From the NCBI RefSeq assembly GCF_018141405.1, contig NZ_CP058648.1, positions 1,565,001-1,629,000 of the forward strand: a stretch of 64,000 bases of DNA, given 5' to 3'. The notes beneath the pieces were generated by a model. That model saw nothing but the letters and a program-made list of their open reading frames with translations, searched no databases and had not been told where the DNA came from. Source of the stretch: Serpentinicella alkaliphila (lineage in GTDB: Bacteria > Bacillota > Clostridia > Peptostreptococcales > Natronincolaceae). Of the stretch, positions 1 through 8,170 are shown one piece after another (within the stretch, counting starts at the first letter, position 1; each line of letters opens with the position of its first letter). Made by a program: the position numbers and the translations under genes.

Positions 1-414
1 TCTAGTGGTGCTTATGTTGGGGGACAAATGCAATGGCCTGTTCCTGGCTACTCAAGAATATCTTCTCCATATGGTAACAGAATTCATCCGATTTTACGTG
101 TAAGCAGATTCCACTCAGGTATAGACGTACCTGCTCCATCAGGAGTTACTGTGGTAGCTGCGGCCCAAGGTAGAGTAGTATTAGCCGGAGACCAGGGTGG
201 ATATGGAAGAACAGTAATTATAGACCATGGGGGTGGAATTATGACTCTATATGCCCATAACTCCAGATTAAATGTTTCTGTAGGACAACAAGTAACTAGA
301 GGGCAAAAGATTGCTGCCATAGGTAGTACTGGAATGTCAACAGGGCCACATCTGCATTTTGAAGTTAGGGTTAACGGAAAAACCGTAGATCCATTATCGC
401 GTGTAAGACGATAA
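1..414 (+). CDS. M23-family murein endopeptidase, C-terminal part (5' end outside window)
   Basis: The reading frame is open from base 1, so only the C-terminal catalytic domain is visible. It is a LytM/M23 zinc metallopeptidase domain: the first metal-binding stretch reads HSGIDV (HxxxD) and the last reads HLHFEV (HxH), with the family's GGYGRTVIIDHGGG and GxSTGPHLHFE surroundings. Such enzymes cut peptide cross-links in peptidoglycan outside the membrane, in growth, division or sporulation. The missing N-terminus would be expected to hold a signal peptide and often a coiled coil, as in EnvC/NlpD-like proteins. The first ATG inside the window (28) is internal to the domain, not a start. A strong terminator follows directly, so this ends its operon. 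Confidence 0.9.
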   Translation, partial: SSGAYVGGQMQWPVPGYSRISSPYGNRIHPILRVSRFHSGIDVPAPSGVTVVAAAQGRVVLAGDQGGYGRTVIIDHGGGIMTLYAHNSRLNVSVGQQVTRGQKIAAIGSTGMSTGPHLHFEVRVNGKTVDPLSRVRR

Positions 415-431
415 AATAGTATGTATAAAAT

Positions 432-463
432 AACCAAGAAAGAGTTATCTTTCTTGGTTTTAT
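432..463 (+). terminator. Rho-independent terminator after the M23 gene
   Basis: A perfect 12-bp stem (432-443 with 448-459) closes a 4-nt loop and runs into a T-rich tract. Confidence 0.85.
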
Positions 464-521
464 CTTTAAGCAATAATAAAAAAACTAATAGTAAATTGCT
501 TAAGGTAATATTGGTAACAAA

Positions 522-550
522 TTGAGTGCTAATTATTAGAAATATATAAT
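522..550 (+). promoter_or_regulatory. Sigma-A type promoter for the redox operon
   Basis: TTGAGT at 522-527 and TATAAT at 545-550 are separated by exactly 17 bp. The start site would be near 557, leaving a leader of about 100 nt before the first gene. No Rex-type palindrome was seen. Confidence 0.6.
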
Positions 551-655
551 ATTCTACTTGTTTTTTAAAATAAAGAAATATAAAATAAAATGAAGGCTTT
601 AGGGTTTACTTTAATGTAGCGGCTAAGTATTAATTTTATAGAGGGGGGCATTAAA

Positions 656-1177
656 ATGTCTTGTTGCAGAGAAAATGACGACAAAATTGACAGAATAGTT
701 AAAAAATTTGCCAATAAACCTGGTAGCACCATAAGTATACTACAGGAAATTCAAGAACTTTATAATTATTTACCTAAGGATGTATTAGCCAAAGTGGCAG
801 AAAAGACAAATATCAATCCTGCTAAAATATATGGTGTAGCAACATTCTACAAGCAATTTCGTTTAAATCCGATTGGTAAGTATCTTATCCTTCTTTGTCA
901 GGGAACTGCCTGCCATGTAAATGGTTCAAAGAAAATAGAGGCAGGAATATATGAAGAACTTAAGATAAAAGATGGGGAAACAACAGAAGATGGTATATTT
1001 ACTTTAAATAACGTTGCATGTCTTGGATGTTGTAGTTTATCACCTGTAATGATGATTAATGATGAAACATTTGGAAACTTAACTACAGAGAGACTTGTTG
1101 AAATTATAAATGAAATAAAAGCTAAGGAATTAAAGACTGAGGTAGTAAAAAGTGAAGAAAGTAGACAGGTGGTGTAA
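656..1177 (+). CDS. NuoE/HydC-like [2Fe-2S] thioredoxin-fold subunit
   Basis: A 173-aa protein of the NuoE / HydC (HymA, HndA) family, the small [2Fe-2S] subunit of NADH-linked soluble complexes. The cluster ligands are visible as C-x4-C (CQGTAC) near residue 83 and C-x3-C (CLGCC) near residue 123. The N-terminal helical part carries the family phrase IYGVATFYKQF. It passes electrons between the flavin subunit and Fe-S chain in the cytoplasm. The start is set by GAGGGGGG a few bases upstream. It is followed after 3 bases by the NuoF-like gene and then by a large multi-domain subunit, so the three form one operon and probably one complex. About 18 residues after the domain are charged and look like a tail. 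Confidence 0.92.
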   Translation: MSCCRENDDKIDRIVKKFANKPGSTISILQEIQELYNYLPKDVLAKVAEKTNINPAKIYGVATFYKQFRLNPIGKYLILLCQGTACHVNGSKKIEAGIYEELKIKDGETTEDGIFTLNNVACLGCCSLSPVMMINDETFGNLTTERLVEIINEIKAKELKTEVVKSEESRQVV

Positions 1178-1180
1178 AGA

Positions 1181-2929
1181 ATGAAGATAGTTGTTGGACT
1201 AGGTAGCTGTGGTATTGCAGCTGGGGCACAAAAGGTTTACGATGAAATTAAAAATCAACTGAAGGCACGAGGCGTTGACAATAAAATCGAGCCTGTAGGA
1301 TGTAATGGTATGTGCTATTTAGAGCCTATTGTAGAGTTTATACATGAGGATGGAAAAAAACATACCTATACAAAAGTTACTACAAGTGCTATTGAAGAAA
1401 TTTTAGATGGAATTTTTCAAGGACAGCCCTGTGAGAAGCATCTTATAGATGCTAAACAAGGGGATAAATTATATAAGCAAAATAGGATTGCATTAAAGAA
1501 TTGTGGTGTAATTAATCCAGAAAATATTAATGAATATATAGAAAATAAGGGATATGAGGCTATAAAAAAATGCGTAAAGGAATTAACACCTATACAAGTA
1601 ATTGAGGAAATTAAAACTTCTAATATTAGGGGTAGAGGTGGGGCAGGTTTCCCAACATGGTTTAAATGGAACGTTGCTATGAAAAATAAAGAGGATCAAA
1701 AATATATAATATGTAACGCGGATGAGGGGGACCCAGGTGCATTTATGGATAGAAGTATACTAGAAGGTGACCCCCACGCTGTTATAGAGGGAATGATGAT
1801 TGCTGGTTATGCCATTGGGGCACAAGAAGGAGTTATATACGTAAGGGCAGAGTACCCTTTAGCTATTGTAAGACTTCAGAAAGCTATTGATCAGGCGAGA
1901 GAGTTAAATTTACTTGGTGTAAATATTTTTAATAGCAGCTTTAAATTTGATCTAAAGATTAAGGCTGGAGCTGGGGCATTTGTATGTGGAGAGGAAACAG
2001 CTCTAATTGCTTCAGTAGAAGGGGAAAGGGGTATGCCACGTATTAAACCACCTTTTCCAGCAGAAAAAGGTCTATGGCAAAAACCTACTAACATTAATAA
2101 CGTAGAAACACTCGCTAATATACCTTGGATCATTAACGAAGGCGGAAAGGCATTTGCTGACATAGGAATGGCAAATAGTCAGGGCACGAAAGTATTTGCT
2201 CTTACTGGGAAGATAAAAGATGGTGGTTTAGTTGAAGTGCCAATGGGAACTTCTATTAGGGAAGTTATTTATGATATTGGCGGTGGAATTAGGGATGATA
2301 AAGAGTGTAAAGCAGTACAATTAGGTGGACCATCTGGTGGGTGCGTGCCTAAAGAATTACTGGATACTTTAGTTGATTATGAGGCTATTACGAAAACCGG
2401 CGCTATAATGGGGTCAGGCGGTATGGTAGTAATGGATGATACTACATGTATGGTTGATATGGCTAAGTTCTTCCTGGATTTTACCTGTAAAGAGTCCTGT
2501 GGAAAATGTATTCACTGCCGTCTAGGGACAAAAAGAATGCTTGAAATACTAGACCGTATTACAGATGGAAAGGGACAACCAGGGGATATTGAGCTACTTG
2601 AGGATTTAGGAAATGGAATAAAAGAAGGTTCTTTATGTGGTTTAGGACAAACTGCTCCGAATCCAGTATTAAGTACTATTAAATATTTTAGAAATGAATA
2701 TGAGAAACATATAGTAGATAAAACCTGTCCTGCAAAGCAGTGTAAAGCTCTTTTAACTTATGAAGTGATTCAAGAAAAATGTATAAAATGTGGACTATGT
2801 TTTAGAAATTGTAGCGTAAAGGCTATCGCTAGGGATGAGAATAAAACTTATACAGTCCAGCATGAAGATTGTATAAAATGTGGAGTATGTGTGGATGTTT
2901 GCCCTGTTGGAGCAGTATCAGTTAATTAA
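1181..2929 (+). CDS. NuoF/HydB-like NADH-binding FMN/Fe-S subunit
   Basis: A 582-aa flavoprotein of the HydB/HndC/NuoF type. Domains in order: an N-terminal thioredoxin-like [2Fe-2S] domain (residues 1-100, with CNGMC), a NADH/FMN-binding core (GRGGAGFP near residue 151, GDPGAFMDRS near 183), a NuoF [4Fe-4S] motif (SCGKCIHC plus the later SLCGLGQ cysteine), and a C-terminal bacterial ferredoxin domain with two CxxCxxCxxxC sets. In the first set the usual Pro after the last Cys is Ser. The protein oxidises or reduces NAD(H) and moves electrons to a partner subunit. It sits between the NuoE-like gene and the large GltD-fused subunit, and shares architecture with a second copy at 17390-19186. 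Confidence 0.93.
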   Translation: MKIVVGLGSCGIAAGAQKVYDEIKNQLKARGVDNKIEPVGCNGMCYLEPIVEFIHEDGKKHTYTKVTTSAIEEILDGIFQGQPCEKHLIDAKQGDKLYKQNRIALKNCGVINPENINEYIENKGYEAIKKCVKELTPIQVIEEIKTSNIRGRGGAGFPTWFKWNVAMKNKEDQKYIICNADEGDPGAFMDRSILEGDPHAVIEGMMIAGYAIGAQEGVIYVRAEYPLAIVRLQKAIDQARELNLLGVNIFNSSFKFDLKIKAGAGAFVCGEETALIASVEGERGMPRIKPPFPAEKGLWQKPTNINNVETLANIPWIINEGGKAFADIGMANSQGTKVFALTGKIKDGGLVEVPMGTSIREVIYDIGGGIRDDKECKAVQLGGPSGGCVPKELLDTLVDYEAITKTGAIMGSGGMVVMDDTTCMVDMAKFFLDFTCKESCGKCIHCRLGTKRMLEILDRITDGKGQPGDIELLEDLGNGIKEGSLCGLGQTAPNPVLSTIKYFRNEYEKHIVDKTCPAKQCKALLTYEVIQEKCIKCGLCFRNCSVKAIARDENKTYTVQHEDCIKCGVCVDVCPVGAVSVN

Positions 2930-2966
2930 TATATAAATAAACTTTTAGTTGAGGGGAATGCTTATT

Positions 2967-5900
2967 ATGGACGTTAGATTAAATATAAATGGCAAAGAAG
3001 TGATAGCACAGAATGGCATGACCATTTTAGAAGCGGCTACTGCCAATAATATAGATATACCGACTTTATGCCATGATGAAAGAGTTGAAGCTTACGGATC
3101 ATGTGGTATTTGTGTTGTAGAGGTTGATGGAGTACCTAAATTACTTCGTGCATGTGCTACGAAAATAGAAAGTGGCATGATAATTAAAACTAAAACTGAA
3201 AGAGTTAAGAAGTCAAGAAAACTTGCCTTAGAACTATTACTTTCAGACCATGCAGGGGACTGCCGTCCCCCATGTATTACTGCCTGTCCAGGTAATACAG
3301 ATTGTCAAGGCTATGTTGGACTAATTGCTAATGGTAAATACGAAGAGGCAGTAAAACTTATTAAAGAACAATTACCGCTACCTGCAAGTATTGGTAGGGT
3401 ATGTCCACATCCATGCGAAAGTGCCTGTAGAAGGGGTTTATTAGATGAGCCTATTTCAATTGCCTGGTTAAAACGTTTTGTGGCAGATATTGATTTAAAG
3501 GATGACTCTGCTTTTATACCAGAGATTAAACCGTCTACAGGAAAACGTGTTGCTATTATTGGTGGTGGGCCTGGGGGCTTAACTGCAGCATATTATTTAG
3601 CTCAAGAGGGTCATAAGGTAGTAATTTACGATCAAATGCCTCAAATGGGTGGTATGCTACGCTATGGTATCCCACAATATAGATTACCTAAGGAGATTTT
3701 AAATAAAGAAATAGGTATAATCGAAAAAATGGGAGTTAAAATGTTAAACCATATTAAAGTAGGTAGAGATATAGAATTTAATCATATCCAATCTTACTTT
3801 GATGTTGTATATATTTCCATAGGTGCATGGATTAGCTCTGGTATTAATTGTCCAGGGGAAGATCTAGAGGGTGTTATTGGAGGTATAAACTTTTTAACTA
3901 AATTTGCTATGAATGAGCCTATTAGGACTGGTAACCGCATTGCTGTAGTAGGCGGTGGTAATACAGCTATGGATGCGTGTAGGGCAAGTATTAGATTGGG
4001 AGCTACGGAAGTAACTTCAATTTATAGAAGAACTAAAGAAGAGATGCCAGCTGATGACATTGAGATACTTGAAGCGGAAGAAGAAGGAGTTAATTTTAAG
4101 TTTTTATCTAACCCTATGGAAATATTAGAAAAAGACGGAAGGGTTTGTGGAATTAGACTGCAAAAGATGAAGCTAGGGGAGCCAGACGCTTCTGGTCGTA
4201 GAAGTCCTGTACCTATTGTTGGTGAGGAAGAAATTATTGAAGTAGATTCCGTAATAGTTGCAATAGGTCAAGACGTTGATGCAGCAGGGTTTACTGGTGT
4301 TGGTCTTTCAAGATGGGGTATGATTGAAGTAGATTCGAACTCTTTCCAAACAAATATTCCTGGTGTATTCGCAGGTGGAGATGCAGTTAATAGTAGCAAT
4401 CGTATAGCAATTCAATCAATTGGAGATGCAAAAAAAGCAGCAGAAGTTATTAATGCATATCTTCAAGGTGAACACATACCTTACAAGAAGCCAATTTATT
4501 CAGAGCAACATTTGACTAAAGAGGATTTCTTAGATTTTGAAATGATGAAAAGACCACATATGCCTCACTTAAGTCCGAAGGTTAGAAAGAACTCTTTTGA
4601 AGAAGTAGTTACTGGATATAGTGAGGAAGCAGCAGTAGCCGATGCTATGAGATGTTTAGAGTGTGGATGTCACGATGTTTTTGAATGTAAACTTGTTGCT
4701 TATGCAAATGAATATAATGCTCAGCCTAAAGCCTTTGAGGGTGAAGTTCATAATTGTAAATCTGATGATAAGCATCCGTTTATTGTTAGAGATTCAGATA
4801 AATGTATTCTATGTGGCCTATGTGTCCGTACCTGTGAAGATGTAATGGGTGTTGGGGCTATTGGTTTAGTTGATAGAGGATTTGATACTATTGTAAAACC
4901 AGGACTAGATACGCCATTAAAAGAAACAAACTGTATTTCATGTGGACAATGTGTTACAGTATGTCCAACAGGGGCACTACAGGAAAGACTTATGATAAAA
5001 AAATCAGTACCTGTTAAGCCAACAGAAACAAATACTATATGCTCCTATTGTAGTGTGGGTTGTGAAATAAATATAAACTCTGTAGATGACTTATTAATTA
5101 GGGCAGTTCCGGTTAATTCTGATAGACTCGAAAAAGGACTACTATGCGTTAAAGGGAGATTTGGTTTTAACATTGCTCAGAGCCCTGAAAAGCTAACAAA
5201 GCCTTTAATTAGGAAGGATAATGTTTTAACTGAAGTTTCATGGGAGGAGGCATTACTATATACTGCCAAAAAGGCCCAAGCTTTATCTTTACTTTATGGT
5301 AGTAATGCTCTAGCCCTATCTTTATCAGATAGATATACAAATGAGGAAATTTTCTTAGCTACACAATTTGGTCAAAAGGTATTAAAAACTGATAATATTA
5401 CGTCATTTAATAGTAAATCTGGTGGTATTATTAATGTTTTGGGATACGATGCTTCAAGTAATACATTAGATGAATTAATGTCTACAGAAACTATTATTGT
5501 TATTGGCTCTGATCTTATTAAAGAACACACAATCGTTGGTGTTAAAATAAAAGAGTCAGTAAAAGCCGGAGCAAAACTAATATCAATAAGTTCGAAGGCA
5601 ACATTCTTAGACCAATGGGCACAGTTAGCTATCGAAGATAATGATGATATATCTTTATTGAAGGAAGTACAAAAACATTTAATTGATCTAGGATGTAGGC
5701 CAAGTAATGCTAATGGATTTGAGGAGTTACAGAAAGACTTAGAATCAATTATACCTGGAGAAATTGCAAAAGAGATCGCTGCAATTTATAAAAATTCTAA
5801 AAAAGCAATGATAGTATTTGGACAAAATGATGTTACAGAGGATGCGGCTAGAATTATAGGAAATCTAAGTGTGCTATCTGGTCATATAGGGAAGCCTCAT

Positions 5901-6530
5901 AGAGGGATTATTCAATTAAAACCTCAAAGTAATAGTCAAGGACTTCGTGATATTGGTATTAAAGCTGACATAGATACGATAAAAGAAGAAATAAAGAATG
6001 ACAATATTAAAGGACTTTTAGTATTTGGTGAAGATATAAAAGATTTTGATTTAAGTAGTCTTGAGTTTTTAATGGTACAGGATGTATTTTTAACTGAAAC
6101 TGCAAAACAAGCAGATGTTGTGTTCCCAGCAGCTTCACCTTTAGAATCAAGAGGAACTTATACAAATTCAGAGAGAAAAATACAACAATTGAATCAAGTA
6201 ATAAAGCCTAGTCATGGATATGAGAACTGGCAATTAATCGTAAAGCTTGCTAATACTTTAGGTACTAATTTACTTTACAAACACTCAAAAGATATTTTAA
6301 ATAAAATCGCGTCGGTTCATAATGAGTATTTTAAAGTAGATTTAGAAAAAATGTTTAATTACTGGCCAGTTACTTGTTCACCAGTTTTATATGAAAATGG
6401 TTTTAATTTTACAGATAAGAAGGCAAACTTAGTGACAGTTGGAAATGGACAGATATTTACTGAAAAACGAACTACTGATGATTTAACTAACAGATTTTTA
6501 GAAAAACTAATAAAAGAAGAGCTTATTTAG
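2967..6530 (+). CDS. Giant fusion: NuoG-type ferredoxin + NfnB/GltD-like NAD(P)H oxidoreductase + ferredoxin + formate-dehydrogenase-like domain lacking the active-site residue
   Basis: The start is ATG 2967, about 10 nt after GAGGGG; an upstream TTG at 2949 precedes the RBS. The 1187-aa product has a [2Fe-2S] plant-type ferredoxin domain (residues 1-75), a GltD/NfnB-type Fe-S helical domain (about 95-170, many Cys), FAD (VAIIGGGPGG) and NADP (IAVVGGGNTAMD) Rossmann folds, a 2x[4Fe-4S] ferredoxin (CILCGLCVRTC, CISCGQCVTVC), and a molybdopterin-oxidoreductase-like domain (from CSYCSVGC to the end). At the position of the formate dehydrogenase Sec/Cys (normally in AR-x-U/C-H) the text reads FNSKSGG, so the Mo/W ligand is absent; the C-terminal dinucleotide-binding part is also short. 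The chain therefore looks like an electron-transfer scaffold linking NADH (via NuoF) to NADP(H) and ferredoxin. The closest concept I know is the Sporomusa-type Nfn (Stn) transhydrogenase. That assignment is inference. Confidence 0.85.
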   Translation: MDVRLNINGKEVIAQNGMTILEAATANNIDIPTLCHDERVEAYGSCGICVVEVDGVPKLLRACATKIESGMIIKTKTERVKKSRKLALELLLSDHAGDCRPPCITACPGNTDCQGYVGLIANGKYEEAVKLIKEQLPLPASIGRVCPHPCESACRRGLLDEPISIAWLKRFVADIDLKDDSAFIPEIKPSTGKRVAIIGGGPGGLTAAYYLAQEGHKVVIYDQMPQMGGMLRYGIPQYRLPKEILNKEIGIIEKMGVKMLNHIKVGRDIEFNHIQSYFDVVYISIGAWISSGINCPGEDLEGVIGGINFLTKFAMNEPIRTGNRIAVVGGGNTAMDACRASIRLGATEVTSIYRRTKEEMPADDIEILEAEEEGVNFKFLSNPMEILEKDGRVCGIRLQKMKLGEPDASGRRSPVPIVGEEEIIEVDSVIVAIGQDVDAAGFTGVGLSRWGMIEVDSNSFQTNIPGVFAGGDAVNSSNRIAIQSIGDAKKAAEVINAYLQGEHIPYKKPIYSEQHLTKEDFLDFEMMKRPHMPHLSPKVRKNSFEEVVTGYSEEAAVADAMRCLECGCHDVFECKLVAYANEYNAQPKAFEGEVHNCKSDDKHPFIVRDSDKCILCGLCVRTCEDVMGVGAIGLVDRGFDTIVKPGLDTPLKETNCISCGQCVTVCPTGALQERLMIKKSVPVKPTETNTICSYCSVGCEININSVDDLLIRAVPVNSDRLEKGLLCVKGRFGFNIAQSPEKLTKPLIRKDNVLTEVSWEEALLYTAKKAQALSLLYGSNALALSLSDRYTNEEIFLATQFGQKVLKTDNITSFNSKSGGIINVLGYDASSNTLDELMSTETIIVIGSDLIKEHTIVGVKIKESVKAGAKLISISSKATFLDQWAQLAIEDNDDISLLKEVQKHLIDLGCRPSNANGFEELQKDLESIIPGEIAKEIAAIYKNSKKAMIVFGQNDVTEDAARIIGNLSVLSGHIGKPHRGIIQLKPQSNSQGLRDIGIKADIDTIKEEIKNDNIKGLLVFGEDIKDFDLSSLEFLMVQDVFLTETAKQADVVFPAASPLESRGTYTNSERKIQQLNQVIKPSHGYENWQLIVKLANTLGTNLLYKHSKDILNKIASVHNEYFKVDLEKMFNYWPVTCSPVLYENGFNFTDKKANLVTVGNGQIFTEKRTTDDLTNRFLEKLIKEELI

Positions 6531-6536
6531 TGATAG

Positions 6537-6564
6537 AAGGTGCCCTATAGAGGGCATCTTTTGT
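6537..6564 (+). terminator. Terminator of the redox operon
   Basis: A 10-bp stem (6537-6546 with 6551-6560, one G-T pair) and ATAG loop are followed by TTGTTT. Confidence 0.8.
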
Positions 6565-6703
6565 TTAAATGAATTATAAAAAAAATTATCTCATTGTGGA
6601 AATTCTGTTATAATTAGATTTGTTATATATTTTTAGTATAATGGCAATTAGGTTATAATAAAATATTAAGACAGTAAATGTTTTTAAATGAGGGGAGAAA
6701 AAA

Positions 6704-7918
6704 ATGATCAGTAAAAGAAAAGCCTTAATAGGCGCTATTGTAATTGTTCTAGTAACAACGCTCCTAAACTTTACTATTGGTAACTTAGTGGCTGTTAAAA
6801 TGGGCCAAAAAGTAGTAATTACTAGGTCCACATTCGATTATTATACAGAAATTAATCAAAAATATAATAAGTTATTTACACTGCAAGACTATTTATTAAA
6901 TAATTACTACAAAGAAATAGATGAAGAGGCCCTTGTTGAGGGTGCTATTATCGGTATGTTTGAAAGTGTTGGAGACCCATATACGGCGTATATGACAGAA
7001 AAAGAATTTAAAGAAATGATGACAAGAACCCATGGTTCATACGGCGGTATAGGTGTTATAGTTACACCTGGGGAAGATGGACTGGTAACAGTTGTTTCTC
7101 CTATTGAGGATACTCCTGGAGAGCGAGCTGGGATTATAACTGGAGATAAAATAATTTCAGTAGACGGATCTCTGGTTTCAGGAAATAGGTTAGAAGATGC
7201 AGTTGAATTAATGAAAGGTAAGCCTGGCACCAATGTTAAGCTAGGTATAGTGAGAGAAGGCTTAAATGAGCCATTTGATGTGCAAATAAGAAGAGAAGAA
7301 ATAAGATTAAAAACAGTTCGTTCAGACGTGTTAGAGAATAATATTGGATATATACGTATTTCTATGTTCGATGAGCAAACAGCAAAGGATTTCAAAAATC
7401 ATCTAAATGATTTAATGAAAAAAAATATTAGTGGGCTAATTTTAGACTTAAGAAATAACCCGGGTGGTTTATTAAGCCAATGTGTAGAAATTGCTGATGA
7501 ATTACTAGGTGAACAGGTTATTGTTTATACAGAGGATAGACAAGGTAAAAGGGTGGAAGAAAAGTCTAAAAAAAGTCATATTGATATTCCATTAGCAGTA
7601 CTAGTTAATAAGGGAAGTGCAAGTGCATCGGAAATTTTAGCAGGTGCTATTAAAGATGTTGATAGAGGTACCATAATCGGAAGCACTACATTTGGAAAAG
7701 GGTTAGTACAACAGGTGAAGCCATTAAATGACGGTAGCGGATTTAAGTATACAGTTTCTGAATATTTCACACCAAAGGGAATAAATATACATGGAACTGG
7801 GATTGATCCTCATATATCAGTAGAATTGCCTGAAGAGGTTAGAACTGAAACTGTTGTTGACAGAAGTAAAGATACACAATTAAAAAAAGCTATAGAAGTG
7901 CTTAAAGAAAAGCTTTAA
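6704..7918 (+). CDS. S41 family carboxy-terminal processing peptidase (CtpA/CtpB-like)
   Basis: A 404-aa serine protease anchored by one N-terminal membrane helix (residues 8-30), with the rest outside. Order of domains: N-terminal helical segment, PDZ (about residues 95-185, GGIGVIV), and S41 catalytic domain. The catalytic Ser is in GSASASEI (about residue 309) and the Lys in FGKGLVQQ about 25 residues later, the Ser-Lys dyad of the family. Such proteases trim C-termini of exported proteins; in Bacillus CtpB acts in sporulation signalling. RBS is AGGGGAG. It stands alone between two terminators. Confidence 0.93.
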   Translation: MISKRKALIGAIVIVLVTTLLNFTIGNLVAVKMGQKVVITRSTFDYYTEINQKYNKLFTLQDYLLNNYYKEIDEEALVEGAIIGMFESVGDPYTAYMTEKEFKEMMTRTHGSYGGIGVIVTPGEDGLVTVVSPIEDTPGERAGIITGDKIISVDGSLVSGNRLEDAVELMKGKPGTNVKLGIVREGLNEPFDVQIRREEIRLKTVRSDVLENNIGYIRISMFDEQTAKDFKNHLNDLMKKNISGLILDLRNNPGGLLSQCVEIADELLGEQVIVYTEDRQGKRVEEKSKKSHIDIPLAVLVNKGSASASEILAGAIKDVDRGTIIGSTTFGKGLVQQVKPLNDGSGFKYTVSEYFTPKGINIHGTGIDPHISVELPEEVRTETVVDRSKDTQLKKAIEVLKEKL

Positions 7919-7924
7919 TTATAC

Positions 7925-7952
7925 GAGAGACCTGAGGTTTAAAGGGTCTCTC
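7925..7952 (+). terminator. Hairpin terminator after the S41 peptidase gene
   Basis: GAGAGACC (7925-7932) pairs with GGTCTCTC (7945-7952); the following tract is only moderately T-rich. Confidence 0.6.
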
Positions 7953-8095
7953 ATTCTAATTTATATAATATATTTCAGTGATATACGCTGGTAAAATTTT
8001 TATATGTACTATTTTATTAATAATGATATAATTATCAATTAAGGTTTAGTTGTCTATGTAAAATAGTATAATAAATGATAGCAGAAAGTGCCGTG

Positions 8096-8124
8096 TTGAC
8101 ATTAAATTTTAGTAAGGATATAAT
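8096..8124 (+). promoter_or_regulatory. Consensus sigma-A promoter of uvrB-uvrA
   Basis: TTGACA at 8096-8101, exactly 17 bp, then TATAAT at 8119-8124: a perfect consensus promoter about 45 bp before the uvrB start. The nearby GAACAAATGTTC (8133-8144) is a short palindrome resembling the Gram-positive LexA box (GAAC-N4-GTTC), placed just downstream of the expected start site. SOS control is thus likely. Confidence 0.8.
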
Positions 8125-8132
8125 ATAGATTG

Positions 8133-8144
8133 CGAACAAATGTT
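8133..8144. promoter_or_regulatory. Probable LexA (Cheo-type) operator upstream of uvrB
   Basis: GAACAAATGTTC matches the Gram-positive SOS box pattern GAAC-N4-GTTC exactly and lies 9 bp after the -10 box of the uvrB promoter, an ideal position for repression. Family knowledge: uvrBA is a standard LexA target in Firmicutes. Binding itself is inferred. Confidence 0.7.
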
Positions 8145-8170
8145 CTTGAGAAAAGTGAGGGAGATATGCC

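Noticed and set aside
2967-6530. Functional formate dehydrogenase alpha subunit
   Set aside because: No Sec/Cys at the metal-ligand position, no in-frame TGA, and a short C-terminal cofactor domain.
6609-6642. Two TATAAT boxes upstream of the S41 peptidase as promoters
   Set aside because: Neither has a -35 box at acceptable spacing (nearest are 9-11 bp away).
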